46,854 nucleotides of DNA from Alphaproteobacteria bacterium (GCA_002400495.2 NVQL02000022.1:1-46854), one strand, 5' to 3'. Counted from the first letter of the stretch, positions 9,543 to 17,813 are shown. A program made the numbers and translations. The notes: generated from the letters alone by a model not told the origin.

Positions 9543-10373
9543 ATGGCTCGGAAACTCAAAGTGGCTTGCATTCAATTATGTGCTGGCCAAAATGTACAAG
9601 ATAATATTGATATTGCTGACAAATATATTCGTCAAGCGGCAGCTGAGGGTGCGCAACTTGTTGTGACGCCTGAGCAAACTGCTTTGATGGAGTTGGCGGG
9701 TGATGCCTTATTTGCAAATATTTATGAGCAGCAAGATTGCCCAGCTTTTGCGCATTTTAAAGCTTTGGCGCAAGAGTTGGAAATTTACCTGTGCATTGGC
9801 TCGTTGGCGATTTTAAACTCTGACGGCACGGTTGCCAATCGTGGGTTTCTGATTGCGCCTTATGGTGAGGTAATTGGCCATTATGACAAGATTCATATGT
9901 TTGATATTGTGCTGAGAAATGGCGATGAATATAAAGAATCGGCGACATATAAAGCTGGCACGCGTGCTAGTTTTACACAAACGGCTTTGTTTGGGTTTGG
10001 CCATAGCATTTGTTATGATATGCGGTTTCCGAAGCTTTACAATGCTTTGGCGCATATGGGGGCTGAAATTATTGTTGTGCCTGCGGCGTTTACGGTGCCA
10101 ACGGGTAAAGCCCATTGGCATGTTTTATTGCGGGCGCGGGCGATTGAAACCAGTAGCTTTATTGTGGCTGCGGCGCAAGGCGGAACACATGAAAATGGCC
10201 GCAAAACTTATGGGCATAGTGTGATTATTAGCCCGTGGGGCGAGATTGTGGCTGAGATGCAGAATGATGATGGCGTGCCGCCGACGGGGTATATTATAGC
10301 TGAGATTGACTTGGATGATGTGGCTGAAGGGCGGAAGAATATTCCTGTGTTGGAGAATGAAGGTAGTTTTTAA
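9543..10373 (+). CDS. Carbon-nitrogen hydrolase, Nit1/Nit2 (deaminated glutathione amidase) type
   Basis: A 276-residue nitrilase-superfamily amidase. The catalytic triad is visible: Glu44 (VTPEQTA), Lys116 (YDKIHMFD) and Cys157 (ICYDMRFP). The HMFDIVL and RAIETSSFIVAAAQGG stretches are typical of the Nit branch, whose members hydrolyse deaminated glutathione, a repair reaction. Position directly after grxC fits glutathione-related metabolism. An omega-amidase activity on alpha-ketoglutaramate is the main alternative. It ends at a TAA followed by the repeat region that starts near 10384. Confidence 0.88.
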   Translation: MARKLKVACIQLCAGQNVQDNIDIADKYIRQAAAEGAQLVVTPEQTALMELAGDALFANIYEQQDCPAFAHFKALAQELEIYLCIGSLAILNSDGTVANRGFLIAPYGEVIGHYDKIHMFDIVLRNGDEYKESATYKAGTRASFTQTALFGFGHSICYDMRFPKLYNALAHMGAEIIVVPAAFTVPTGKAHWHVLLRARAIETSSFIVAAAQGGTHENGRKTYGHSVIISPWGEIVAEMQNDDGVPPTGYIIAEIDLDDVAEGRKNIPVLENEGSF

Positions 10374-10383
10374 TTTGGGTGTA

Positions 10384-10756
10384 GGCAGGAGTGCGACCCA
10401 GTATAAGCTGTAAAAAGACAGTTGGCTGGTTGTTGATGCTCTGGAAATCTCATTTTTGTTTGGCACTGCGTGCGTTCGCTCCGCTCTCTAGCTAAGCCAC
10501 TCAGCCGCTGATCAGCGGTAAAATCACCACCTAACCTAACCGCATTATGCTTAGTGAGCTGGAGTTTGGTGAAACTCCGAATATAGGTGCTAAATTGTTA
10601 CTCATTGTGCTTTTCATGGAAAAAAAGTCCGAACCCGTAGGGTGAGGCAAGCGCGACCGCGTGTCGCCGTTAGGCGTGGCAAGAGAGCGGAGCGAACGCA
10701 CGCTAGTGCTGCTAGCCCACCGATAGGTGGGCGAAAAAGAGAGGCGAAGCCGAACG
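10384..10756. repeat. Foldback repeat region A with 22-bp perfect inverted repeat
   Basis: This 391-base gene-free gap holds no convincing ORF but many hairpins. The 22-mer at 10468-10489 (starting GCGTGCGTTCGCTCC) is the exact reverse complement of 10682-10703. Smaller stems are CCGCTGATCAGCGG (10505-10518), GGAGTTT-GGTG-AAACTCC (10561-10578), CCCACC-GATA-GGTGGG (10716-10731) and GGC-GAA-GCC (10743-10751). Two modules are shared with regions near 27.5 and 42.6 kb: CGCACGC...GAACG at 10697-10756 (plus) and, on the minus strand, CGCACGCAGTG followed by AGATTTCCAGAG (10474 down to 10439). Confidence 0.7.
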
Positions 10757-10764
10757 AAAAAAAG

Positions 10765-11421
10765 TTAAATCCCAGCAATTACGTCACTTAGGTTTTCGAT
10801 GCGTTTTTTGTTGGTGGGGTAATCGGCTTGATTTAGGAATTTTTGTTCGGCTTGGAAAATATCTAGGCGTTCGAGTAATTTGATGGTTTCGGCTAGTTTA
10901 AAATTTGATTTTTTGAGTAATTTTATACTGTGTTGATCGGCTTCTAGCTCTTGGCTTTGGTTAAACTGGTTGCCCGAACTTGCTTGGCGTTTTAAGTGAT
11001 GGCCTAGTGCAATGTGGGCAATTTCATGAGCTAAAACTGCGGCCAATTGATCGTCATTGGCGATGAATTCGACCAAGCCTCTGGTGACATATACATAAGC
11101 GAGGTGTGATTTTGAGCTGAGTGAGTAGGCATTGACGCTGGTGGATTTTAGTAAGATGACTTCAATGTTTTTATCGGTTAAGCCATTGGCTTTGATGATT
11201 TTTTTGGTTAGATTTTTAAGCCGATTGTTGATTGAATAATGGCCATCTTGCCCGCCATTATCGGCAATGTGTTTTTGGTGTGCGGCTTTCATGACATTGT
11301 CATGAACAATGGTTTTATATTCGGCAGTGAGCGATAATTTATTGAGAGCGTTGGTTTGGCTACAGGCCGTTAGAGCCAAACTGAGCAGGATAAAAATGAG
11401 TGTTTTAAATAAAGTTGTCAC
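10765..11421 (-). CDS. M48 family metallopeptidase, predicted lipoprotein
   Basis: A 218-residue zinc protease of the M48 family. A lipoprotein signal peptide ends in the lipobox LTAC (Cys20), so it should be anchored to a membrane facing the periplasm. The zinc site HEIAH is in AAVLAHEIAHIALGHHLK (about 130-147), with a third ligand in QELEADQHS (about 160-168). The start is a GTG that directly follows the stop of the upstream receiver gene, with AGGATC about ten bases earlier as ribosome-binding site. It lacks the TPR region of BepA, so a short periplasmic quality-control protease (LoiP-like) is the nearest guess. Confidence 0.85.
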   Translation of the reverse strand: MTTLFKTLIFILLSLALTACSQTNALNKLSLTAEYKTIVHDNVMKAAHQKHIADNGGQDGHYSINNRLKNLTKKIIKANGLTDKNIEVILLKSTSVNAYSLSSKSHLAYVYVTRGLVEFIANDDQLAAVLAHEIAHIALGHHLKRQASSGNQFNQSQELEADQHSIKLLKKSNFKLAETIKLLERLDIFQAEQKFLNQADYPTNKKRIENLSDVIAGI

Positions 11422-11802
11422 TTAAGCTGATCCTGCAATATGTTGATTGATGATACCAATAAGGTGGGAAAGCTCAAAGGGTTTTTCAACAATATCGACG
11501 ACCAATTGCTCAAGGCCAAAGGCACGTTCGCGTTGTTGGGCATAGCCGGTCATTAAAATCAGTGGAATGTGGGGCATATCACGTGCCACATTTAGTGCCA
11601 ATGCAATGCCATCCATAACGGGCATTTGAATGTCTGAAATGATCAGATGGATTTCGTTATCGGCATGGCTGGCTTCTAATATTTGCAAGGCCAAGGCGCC
11701 GTTTTCGCATGAAATTGTGGTGAAGCCATTTTGTGCGAGCCCTCTTTCAAGAAAGTTCACAATGTCGGCCTCATCTTCAACAATTAATATGCGCTTGGTC
11801 AT
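11422..11802 (-). CDS. Single-domain response regulator, CpdR-like
   Basis: A 126-residue receiver domain with no output domain. The acidic pair is in ILIVEDEAD (about 5-13), the phospho-acceptor Asp in LIISDIQMPVMDG (about 55), the conserved Thr in LMTGYAQ and the Lys in EKPFELSHL. In Caulobacter and rhizobia, CpdR is a receiver of this size that localises ClpXP to control cell-cycle proteolysis, and it is commonly found beside hpt, as here. The MTGYA...KPF signature agrees, but other stand-alone CheY-like proteins look similar. It is 11 bases after hpt and abuts the M48 gene. Confidence 0.82.
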   Translation of the reverse strand: MTKRILIVEDEADIVNFLERGLAQNGFTTISCENGALALQILEASHADNEIHLIISDIQMPVMDGIALALNVARDMPHIPLILMTGYAQQRERAFGLEQLVVDIVEKPFELSHLIGIINQHIAGSA

Positions 11803-11813
11803 ATCACCCCATA

Positions 11814-12371
11814 CTATTCATCATTGTCGTCATCATCAACCACAACGCCAATATAAGGTAGTTGGCGGTAGCCATGCGCCATATCCATGCCATAACCGAT
11901 GACAAATAGATCTTCGCAATCAAAGGCTTTGTGATCTGGTTGGATGTCAACGGCACGATGATGTGGTTTGTCTAGCAAAACACAGGTGCGGACGTTTTTG
12001 GCACCGCGGGCATACATAAGGTCTTTGGCAAATGCCATGGTGCGGCCAGATTCTAAAATATCATCGACCAGCAAGATTTCGCGGTTTTTTACATCAGTGT
12101 TAATGTCGCGCATAATCTCGACCTTGCCGCTAGATGTTTGGCGGTGGCCATAGCTTGATAGGGTGATGAATTCGACATCAGGTGTGCCGCCAGCCCGATG
12201 AATGGCGCGCAACAGATCGGCAGCAAAAATAAAGCTGCCTTTTAAAATGGAGATGACCAAGACGTTTTCGGGCAGATCAACGGCAATTTCTTGTGCCAAA
12301 CGTTCGACTTGATCGGCTAAAGTTTTTTCATCATATAGAACTTTAATATTGGGCTTTTTATTTTGGGTCAT
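11814..12371 (-). CDS. hpt: Hypoxanthine phosphoribosyltransferase
   Basis: A 185-residue purine-salvage enzyme that converts hypoxanthine (and guanine) with PRPP to IMP or GMP. The PRPP motif is ILLVDDILESGRTM (about 97-110), and VISILKGSFIFAADLLRAI (about 39-57) contains the phosphate-binding loop. VGYGMD near the C-terminus is read here as VIGYGMDMAHGYRQLPYIG, the usual end of the family, followed by an acidic tail. It lies 49 bases after the MJ0042 gene on the same strand and is followed by the receiver and protease genes. Confidence 0.95.
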   Translation of the reverse strand: MTQNKKPNIKVLYDEKTLADQVERLAQEIAVDLPENVLVISILKGSFIFAADLLRAIHRAGGTPDVEFITLSSYGHRQTSSGKVEIMRDINTDVKNREILLVDDILESGRTMAFAKDLMYARGAKNVRTCVLLDKPHHRAVDIQPDHKAFDCEDLFVIGYGMDMAHGYRQLPYIGVVVDDDDNDE

Positions 12372-12420
12372 GGCTTTATCTATAGATGTTAAATGTTAAT
12401 GGGGTTGTTTAGCCGAAGTC

Positions 12421-13761
12421 TCAATTATCAGCAAGCTTTTTATTGGTGATGAATTGGAACTTTACTTTCTGCGCCGTGGCAGCGGGGTCTTTCATGCCTG
12501 ATTTAAACGATACAATTTCGCCCGCAGCTAAGCTGGTTTTGGCAATCTGAATTGGCCAATCGAAAATGCTATTGTCGTTACGATCAATTAAATAGCCACG
12601 TATTCTGGGTAATATTTTGGTGCTTTTGCTGTTATTCATAATGCTGCCATTGACCAGTAAGAAATCTAACCCGTCTTGATTTTGATGGCGCACATTGATG
12701 TTGACAAATTCAAGCCCGACAATGTTGGTTTCAAAACCATAAAGCTCGTAGGCAGCGGCGCTTTTGGGGAAATAATTGATGATGGTGTTTTTGCCAATGA
12801 TGAATACACCAAAAATAATGCTGGCGGCGATGGCCAAGCTGCCCCAATAAATGTAGGAAGATTTGTTTTTGGGTTTGCCGCGGTTTTTATAGACGGCAGA
12901 TTGCGAGGGCAGGTTTTTTTCGAACTCGGCTTTACTTGTTGGCGCAGTGGCTTTTTGTTTCGCTGGCTTTTTATCAGGGCTGAGCGGTGTGTCAAACATG
13001 TCGTCAATCGCGCCCTGATCGTTTTCCTCATTGGCATCGACTACTTGTACTGATTCTTCTGGCTCAGCGGTGGCGAACATATCATCTATTGCGCCTTGAT
13101 CATTTTCTTCATTTGGATCTGGAGCATCTGGCTCAGCTGCGGGGGTGGCGAACATGTCGTCAATCGCGCCCTGATCATTTTCTTCATTTGGATCTGCGGC
13201 ATCTGGCTCAGCTGCGGGTGTGGCGAACATGTCGTCAATCGCGCCCTGATCATTTTCTTCGTTTGGATCTGGAGCATCTGGCTCAGGGGCGGGTGTGGCG
13301 AACATGTCGTCAATCGCGCCCTGATCATTTTCTTCGTTTGGATCTGGGGCATCTGGCTCAGGGGCGGGTGTGGCGAACATGTCGTCAATTGCGCCTTGAT
13401 CGTTTTCCTCATTTGGATCTGGGGCATCTGGCTCAGGGGCGGGGGTGTCGAACATGTCGTCAATTGCGCCTTGATCGTTTTCTTCGTTTGGATCTGGCTC
13501 AGCGGGGCTTTCGAATAAATCACCAGCGGGGGCTGCTTGGGCGGCAGGTTTTGGTGCTGGCTCAGGTTTTGCAGCAGGTTCAGGCTTTGAATCAGTTAGG
13601 GGGTTTGGCTGATCAACGATTGATCCTGGATCGACGGGTTTTGGGTCAAATTCACGCCAAATATGGGTGCAAGAAGAGCATTTCAGCTTGCGGCCTTTAG
13701 GTCCCATATTATCGATGCCGATTGTAAAACTTGTATCACAATTCGGGCAGGTGATTTTCAT
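12421..13761 (-). CDS. MJ0042-type zinc-ribbon membrane protein with seven 25-residue repeats
   Basis: A 446-residue protein of unknown function. The N-terminus is an MJ0042 zinc ribbon (Cys5, Cys8, Cys28, Cys31). A Pro/Ala/Glu-rich linker follows, then seven near-identical units of 25 residues (about 90-258), each with the core NEENDQGAIDDMF. A single membrane helix is at about 306-326 (YWGSLAIAASIIFGVFIIG), and the rest is a DUF3426-like extracytoplasmic domain (about 345-440). This architecture, without so many repeats, is widespread in alphaproteobacteria upstream of hpt and divergent from ftsE. The topology would leave the zinc ribbon and acidic repeats in the cytoplasm. A CtrA-type box lies in the shared promoter region. 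Confidence 0.85.
   Translation of the reverse strand: MKITCPNCDTSFTIGIDNMGPKGRKLKCSSCTHIWREFDPKPVDPGSIVDQPNPLTDSKPEPAAKPEPAPKPAAQAAPAGDLFESPAEPDPNEENDQGAIDDMFDTPAPEPDAPDPNEENDQGAIDDMFATPAPEPDAPDPNEENDQGAIDDMFATPAPEPDAPDPNEENDQGAIDDMFATPAAEPDAADPNEENDQGAIDDMFATPAAEPDAPDPNEENDQGAIDDMFATAEPEESVQVVDANEENDQGAIDDMFDTPLSPDKKPAKQKATAPTSKAEFEKNLPSQSAVYKNRGKPKNKSSYIYWGSLAIAASIIFGVFIIGKNTIINYFPKSAAAYELYGFETNIVGLEFVNINVRHQNQDGLDFLLVNGSIMNNSKSTKILPRIRGYLIDRNDNSIFDWPIQIAKTSLAAGEIVSFKSGMKDPAATAQKVKFQFITNKKLADN
12988..13494 (-). repeat. Tandem 75-bp coding repeat, seven copies
   Basis: Within the MJ0042 gene the DNA repeats with a 75-base period, giving seven copies of a 25-residue unit. Units differ mainly in the DTP/ATP, APE/AAE and PDAP/PDAA positions; the NEENDQGAIDDMF core never changes. 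Copy number is likely to vary between strains by slippage or recombination. Confidence 0.95.
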
Positions 13762-13886
13762 GCCGCTGCTATTCTGTTGTTAAAGTGCCCCAAGATGGGG
13801 TGAATAAATGAATTTAACATTAAAAATTGCGGAATTCACCTGTTAACTGCATATGGTTAACAGATTATCAACATATTTTGCTGATA

Positions 13887-13901
13887 TTAACAAATGGTTA
13901 A
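13887..13901. promoter_or_regulatory. CtrA-type box between the MJ0042 gene and ftsE
   Basis: TTAACAAATGGTTAA matches TTAA-N7-TTAA, the full consensus of the alphaproteobacterial cell-cycle regulator CtrA. Its right part read on the minus strand is the half-site TTAACCAT, and a second half-site lies at 13853-13860. The gap is the divergent control region of ftsEX and the MJ0042-hpt operon. Binding is inferred from the motif only. Confidence 0.55.
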
Positions 13902-14033
13902 TGTAAACATGATAGCAAAAAGCTATAAAATATATTTATAGTGCACTTTTTAGAATCACTTATCAGATTTTTGCCACAAAATTATGGCAAGAGTGGTGAT
14001 TGAGAGATAAATATACATTCATGGAGCTTTTTG

Positions 14034-14696
14034 TTGATTAGATTTGAAAATGTAGGTTTGCGCTATGGCATTGGGCCTGAAATATTGCGCAATGTTTCAT
14101 TTCACATAGAACCGCAGTCGTTTTATTTTATCAGTGGGCCAAGTGGTGCTGGTAAATCGAGCTTACTGAACTTGATGTTTTTATCGATGCGGCCAACGCG
14201 CGGTTTGGTGTCGTGCTTTGGTAAAGACATGTCGACTTTAAGCCGCAGTGAAATGGCACATATGCGGCGTAAAATTGGGGTGGTGTTTCAGGATTTTAGA
14301 TTGCTTGACCATCTGACCATATATGAAAATGTATCTTTGCCGTTAAGAGTGCGGGGTTTTCCTGAGCATACATACCGCCAAGATGTGATTGAATTGATGC
14401 AATGGGTGGATTTGGGTGATCATATGCATGTTTACCCCAATGTATTATCGGGTGGTGAAAAGCAACGTACCGCCATTGCGCGGGCGGTGATTGGCCAGCC
14501 CGATTTGCTGTTAGCGGATGAGCCTACGGGTAATGTTGACCCTGAATTGGCAGCAAGATTGCTCAGATTATTTGTTGAATTGAATAAAATGGGTACATCA
14601 ATTGTGATTGCCACACATGACCATGAATTGATGAACCAATTTAGAGCGCCACGTTTAATGCTTGAGGATGGTGAAGTGTATTTGTTTAAGCAATGA
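14034..14696 (+). CDS. ftsE: Cell-division ABC ATPase FtsE
   Basis: FtsE powers the FtsEX complex that controls peptidoglycan hydrolases at the septum. The 220-residue protein has Walker A GPSGAGKSS (about 36-44), Q-loop VVFQDFRLLDHLT, signature LSGGEKQR and Walker B LLLADEPTGN, with the FtsE-typical GNVDPELA after it. Two adjacent TTG codons (14031, 14034) could start it; the second gives the family-typical (M)IRFENVGLRYG and lies eight bases after GGAG at 14022. ftsX follows after 65 bases. Confidence 0.94.
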   Translation: MIRFENVGLRYGIGPEILRNVSFHIEPQSFYFISGPSGAGKSSLLNLMFLSMRPTRGLVSCFGKDMSTLSRSEMAHMRRKIGVVFQDFRLLDHLTIYENVSLPLRVRGFPEHTYRQDVIELMQWVDLGDHMHVYPNVLSGGEKQRTAIARAVIGQPDLLLADEPTGNVDPELAARLLRLFVELNKMGTSIVIATHDHELMNQFRAPRLMLEDGEVYLFKQ

Positions 14697-14761
14697 GTTT
14701 TAAAATTATGCGCTAAAATAAATTTGCAAGATTATGATTTGTTGAATGAGAAGATTTGAGA

Positions 14762-16123
14762 ATGGTAAATAGACCACCACATGACGGGCATGAGCCGCCG
14801 TTTGACGATCGGGAGTATAACCGCGCGCGTCCGCGGCCGCAAGATCGGCCACATGATCAGCAGCCTAGAGGCGTTGAGGCAGATCGGCGTTATGTGAATG
14901 ACGGGCAATATTTAAACCAAGGTTATTATGAAGAAGTGGGGCAGGAAGAATTTGTTGCTGCTGAAGTTGAAATTGAGGCACCCACTGCTGAAGTGGCTGA
15001 TGGCTCGGGCTATTTGCGCCCTGAATTTGTGCAAGGCACTGAATATCAGCAACATCATGAAGAGAATATTGGTGGTTTAATTGCTGGAGAGGTGCCGCCT
15101 AACCAAATGGCGCAAGAGGCGCCCGCGCAAGTGGTTGGTGCGATCACCACATTTGGTAACCAAGAAAAACCAGTGGTTGATACGCCAAATAAGTTATCGC
15201 CAATCATTCCGCGGGGGACAATTATTGGCAAAAGTATTTTATTTATCATCATTGCCATGTGTTTTTTGGCTAGCTTGTCGATTGTGTCATTATTATTGGT
15301 GCAAAGTTCGGTGGATGGCTGGACAGCGGATATTGGCAGACAAGCCACGGTGCAAATCATCCCCAGTCTTGAGCGTGATGTTGATGCTGATGTGGCGACG
15401 GCTTTGGAGATTATCCGCGCGACAAATGGCGTGGCGCAAGCTGAAGCGTTGAGCAAAAATGAGACAGGAAAACTGCTTGAGCCTTGGATTGGTGATGGCA
15501 TTATTGGCAAAGATGCTGATAATAATGACATTAGTATTTTGGATGAGTTGCCGATACCGGCTTTAATTGCCATTGAATTTGAGTCTGACCAAGTGGTCAA
15601 TTTAAACTTGCTAGATATTTCGTTGAAAGCCGCTATCCCTGGTATTAGTGTTGACGATCATAAAAAATGGTTATCGCATTTGTCATCGATTGGCAGTATT
15701 TTGAAAATATCTGCTTTTGCTGTGTTGTTTTTGGTGATTGGCATCACCATTAGCATCATTGTATTTGCTACAGATGCAGCGCTAAATAGCAATAAAAGTT
15801 CGATTGAGATTTTATTTTTGGTCGGCGCGGAAGAAAGTTTTATCACCAAAGAAGTGCGCTATCATTTTTTGTGGCTTGGCCTTAAGGCTGGGACGATTGG
15901 TGCGATTATATGCATTGGTTTTATCTTGTTGATTGGTTTGCTGATTAACATTATTTATGCGGCGCAGTTTGATAATTTGGCCGCAGCGCGGATATTATTT
16001 GGGCAGATTACCCTGTCGCCTTATCAATATTTATATTTATTATTGGTGCCAATTTTTGCGACAATTATTGCGGGTGTGACGGTTCATCTTTCGGCCAAAA
16101 GAATTATAAATAGAATGCACTAA
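14762..16123 (+). CDS. ftsX: Cell-division permease-like protein FtsX with long N-terminal extension
   Basis: The integral membrane partner of FtsE. Four transmembrane segments are visible at about 155-180, 316-340, 370-400 and 420-445, with the large extracytoplasmic loop (about 181-310) that in other bacteria contacts septal hydrolase regulators, and the C-terminal HLSAKRIINRMH. The first 150 residues are a hydrophilic extension rich in Pro, Arg, Gln and acidic residues with no recognisable domain; FtsX of E. coli has a much shorter one. The ATG at 14762 is preferred over an in-frame TTG six bases earlier. The partner ftsE is immediately upstream. Confidence 0.9.
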   Translation: MVNRPPHDGHEPPFDDREYNRARPRPQDRPHDQQPRGVEADRRYVNDGQYLNQGYYEEVGQEEFVAAEVEIEAPTAEVADGSGYLRPEFVQGTEYQQHHEENIGGLIAGEVPPNQMAQEAPAQVVGAITTFGNQEKPVVDTPNKLSPIIPRGTIIGKSILFIIIAMCFLASLSIVSLLLVQSSVDGWTADIGRQATVQIIPSLERDVDADVATALEIIRATNGVAQAEALSKNETGKLLEPWIGDGIIGKDADNNDISILDELPIPALIAIEFESDQVVNLNLLDISLKAAIPGISVDDHKKWLSHLSSIGSILKISAFAVLFLVIGITISIIVFATDAALNSNKSSIEILFLVGAEESFITKEVRYHFLWLGLKAGTIGAIICIGFILLIGLLINIIYAAQFDNLAAARILFGQITLSPYQYLYLLLVPIFATIIAGVTVHLSAKRIINRMH

Positions 16124-16186
16124 TTTAATGGTTTGCTGAAAAAAACATGTTAACTTGCGTTAGATTAATTTTTTGAAGGCCTTATT

Positions 16187-16381
16187 ATGGCAGGTAATTT
16201 TATATATGTCGTTTACGCGGCGATGGCGTTTCTAGTCATTGTTTTGGCATCGGGTCTATGGACTATGTTGAAGGGCGGACAGCCCAATAAATCGCAAAAA
16301 ATGATGCGTTGGCGCTTGGGTGCGCAAGTTTTACTGATTATTTTGGTGTTGTTTTTTGTGGTGTTTTTTAAGGCAGGCTGA
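16187..16381 (+). CDS. Twin transmembrane (HIG1-like) small protein
   Basis: A 64-residue membrane protein with two helices (about 8-28 and 42-62) joined by a basic loop KGGQPNKSQKMMRWRLGAQ. This is the form of the bacterial HIG1-domain 'twin transmembrane' proteins, relatives of mitochondrial respiratory supercomplex factors. In alphaproteobacteria they are usually found directly before the PduO-type adenosyltransferase, as here (the next ATG is four bases after the stop). A role in respiratory complex assembly is inferred from the family only. Confidence 0.85.
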   Translation: MAGNFIYVVYAAMAFLVIVLASGLWTMLKGGQPNKSQKMMRWRLGAQVLLIILVLFFVVFFKAG

Positions 16382-16384
16382 TTG

Positions 16385-16966
16385 ATGGTTAAGCTCAATA
16401 AAATCTACACAAAAACCGGTGATAAAGGCACGACCATGCTGACATCGGGCGATATTGTGCCAAAATTTGACCTGCGCATCGAAGCTTATGGCTGTGTTGA
16501 CGAATTGAATGCGCAACTGGGTATGGCGTGTATTTTGGCAAAAAAAGGCAGCAAGCTTGCAGACTTATTGCAATATATTCAGCATGATTTGTTTGATTTA
16601 GGGGCTGATTTATCGACGCCTAAGGTGGAAGGTGAAGCGCCTGATGCAGCTTTGCGAATCATCGCTAGCCAAGTGAGTGCGCTGGAGCAGAATATTGATG
16701 AATTTAATGCAAATTTGACCGCGCTTAAAAGTTTTGTATTGCCTAATGGCACGCAGTTGGCGGTGCAATTGCACATTTGCCGCACCGTGACGCGGCGGGC
16801 TGAGCGTATTGTGGCGCAATTGATGAGTGAACAAGCTGAGCAAACTAATGCTGAAAGCCTTAAATATCTCAATCGGTTGAGTGATTTGTTTTTTGTGCTG
16901 AGCCGTTATGACAATGACCTATCGGGGCAGGGTGATATTTTGTGGAAACCTGCGAAGAATAGATAA
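16385..16966 (+). CDS. Cob(I)alamin adenosyltransferase, PduO type
   Basis: A 193-residue enzyme that adenosylates cob(I)alamin with ATP to make adenosylcobalamin. The ATP-binding N-terminus is IYTKTGDKGTTML (about 6-18), and the helical bundle carries FVLPNGTQLAVQLHICRTVTRRAER (split by the motif RTxxRRAER) and YLNRLSDLFFVLSRY near the C-terminus. An in-frame TTG three bases upstream overlaps nothing useful; the ATG at 16385 is chosen. It is unrelated to the CobA/BtuR type. It belongs to the twin-TM / pduO / rhomboid / etfBA series. Confidence 0.93.
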   Translation: MVKLNKIYTKTGDKGTTMLTSGDIVPKFDLRIEAYGCVDELNAQLGMACILAKKGSKLADLLQYIQHDLFDLGADLSTPKVEGEAPDAALRIIASQVSALEQNIDEFNANLTALKSFVLPNGTQLAVQLHICRTVTRRAERIVAQLMSEQAEQTNAESLKYLNRLSDLFFVLSRYDNDLSGQGDILWKPAKNR

Positions 16967-16983
16967 GATAAGTTAGGGAAAAT

Positions 16984-17694
16984 ATGCCAATACCGATAGC
17001 CGATGAAAACCCAACGCATTTTAGCCATAAATCGATCGTGACGATTGGTTTGATTGCGCTGAATGTACTGGTTTTTGTGCTGTTTCAACAAGGCCTGTTT
17101 GATGAAGTGACGGATGCCTCGGTTTTGGGTTTTGGGTTGGTGCCAAGTGTGTTTTGGGGCGATAAAATTTTACCACCTGGCATTTATAATCTTGGTGGCG
17201 ATAACACCATTGTAAGCTATATGTTTTTGCATGGCGGCATGATGCATTTGGTAAGTAACATGCTGATATTGTGGGTTTTTGGCGATAATATTGAACAGGC
17301 ATTGGGACGTTATCGTTTTTTGGCTTTTTACATTATTGGCGGCATGGCGGCGGGGTATTTGCATGCGTGGATCATGCCATCATCTGACGCGCCATTGGTC
17401 GGGGCTTCGGGGGCGATAAGTGCGGTGAGTGCGGCTTATTTATTGTTACATCCTAAAGCTAAGCTATGGTTATTGCTGTTTTGGGTTGTGCCGGTAAAAA
17501 CACCTGCATGGGCAGCGATTTTGGCTTGGTTTGTTTATCAACTTTATGCTAGCGTCACTGCAGGGGCAGAAGCGGCGGTGGCTTGGTGGGCGCATATTGG
17601 CGGGTTTATATTCGGTTTGGCTTATATATTAGTGTTAAAGCGTCAGTTAATTGATCGGTTTTATGTGGACTTATTCGTTAAAAAAATTGATTGA
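16984..17694 (+). CDS. Rhomboid family intramembrane serine protease
   Basis: A 236-residue polytopic protein with about six membrane helices. The catalytic dyad is present: Ser142 in GASGAIS and His204 in WWAHIGGFIFG. The first part includes the rhomboid-type FLHGGMMHLVSNM (about 81-93) and the LxxxFGDNIEQ stretch. It would cut membrane proteins within the lipid bilayer; the substrate is not known. It starts 17 bases after pduO and ends 119 bases before etfB, whose own promoter lies in that gap. Confidence 0.92.
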   Translation: MPIPIADENPTHFSHKSIVTIGLIALNVLVFVLFQQGLFDEVTDASVLGFGLVPSVFWGDKILPPGIYNLGGDNTIVSYMFLHGGMMHLVSNMLILWVFGDNIEQALGRYRFLAFYIIGGMAAGYLHAWIMPSSDAPLVGASGAISAVSAAYLLLHPKAKLWLLLFWVVPVKTPAWAAILAWFVYQLYASVTAGAEAAVAWWAHIGGFIFGLAYILVLKRQLIDRFYVDLFVKKID

Positions 17695-17709
17695 CGTTAA
17701 AATTTCTAT

Positions 17710-17738
17710 TTGACGTCGTGACAGGATTGACAGATAAT
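17710..17738 (+). promoter_or_regulatory. Predicted sigma70-type promoter of etfBA
   Basis: TTGACG (17710-17715), 17 bases, GATAAT (17733-17738), about 75 bases before the etfB ATG. A second TTGACA at 17727-17732 overlaps the spacer. The ribosome-binding site is GGTGAAGGA just before the ATG. Confidence 0.5.
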
Positions 17739-17813
17739 TTTGTAAAAGTTAGTTTACGTTAAAGTCACCCCATGCGAGTTAGATAATATCAGAATATTGG
17801 TGAAGGAAAAATC

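Noticed and set aside
12988..13494. Regular repeats as a CRISPR array
   Set aside because: The period is 75 bases with no variable spacers; it is coding and in frame.
12666..13700. Long frames on both strands inside the MJ0042 gene
   Set aside because: They are shadows produced by the 75-base tandem repeat being open in several frames. The zinc-ribbon, helix and DUF3426-like order supports only the 446-residue minus-strand frame.
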